Assembly (NCBI RefSeq): GCF_024679095.1
Contig: NW_026112131.1
Coordinates: 238,501 to 302,500 of the forward strand
Origin: Eriocheir sinensis
Lineage: Eukaryota > Arthropoda > Malacostraca > Decapoda > Varunidae
DNA length: 64,000 bases
Reading direction: 5' to 3'
Shown: positions 60,056 to 64,000 of the stretch, piece after piece
Numbering within the stretch: the first letter of the stretch is position 1
How the letters are laid out: every line of letters begins with the position of its first letter
Notes under the pieces: generated by a model
The model's database searches: none
Told to the model about the DNA's origin: nothing
Seen by the model: only the letters and a program-made list of their open reading frames with translations
Made by a program: the position numbers and the translations under genes

Positions 60056-64000
<3,945 letters not shown>

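Overview
This is a window of eukaryotic nuclear DNA, most likely from an arthropod and plausibly a decapod crustacean. The case rests on very long dinucleotide microsatellites, several tRNA-derived SINEs, degenerate non-LTR retrotransposons and one compact single-exon kinase gene. No bacterial, phage or organelle gene set is visible. The species is an inference; no marker gene fixes it.

About 85% of the window (1-49,240 and 60,056-64,000) is one AT-rich satellite. The basic monomer is about 45 bp. Recognisable monomer variants recur in fixed order, giving a higher-order period of roughly 630-710 bp. The satellite changes orientation many times, near 0.18, 7.6, 24.7, 42.8, 44.07, 45.42, 46.9, 48.7, 60.6 and 62.19 kb. 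It is punctuated by about 20 (TA)n arrays, two (TTA)n arrays and one GATA array. The T-rich strand of the monomer contains almost no stop triplets in any frame, so the satellite throws up hundreds of open frames rich in I, Y, F, C and L. I do not regard these as genes.

The interval 49,240-60,056 has normal composition and carries everything gene-like. It is built as a large inverted repeat. The left arm (45,417-54,092) and the right arm (57,604 to about 63,640) surround a 3.5-kb single-copy spacer. From the spacer outward, each arm holds a CR1-like reverse transcriptase remnant, a GA/TC tract, a TG tract, a lysine/glutamate-rich GAA-type repeat with an open frame of about 161 codons, unassigned DNA, a second GA tract, a CA/TG tract, a tRNA-derived SINE, and then satellite. 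The left arm also keeps a 1.1-kb piece of a second non-LTR retrotransposon, cut off by a 1.1-kb (TC)n array. The right arm lacks it.

The spacer contains the only convincing cellular gene, a 277-residue intronless protein kinase-like gene (55,173-56,006, +). It also holds most of the CR1-like pseudogene and two head-to-head copies of another SINE. I see no operon, CRISPR array, rRNA gene or intact tRNA gene, and no evidence that any of these parts work together as a system. The notable content is structural: the inverted repeat around a kinase gene, and the layered organisation of the satellite.
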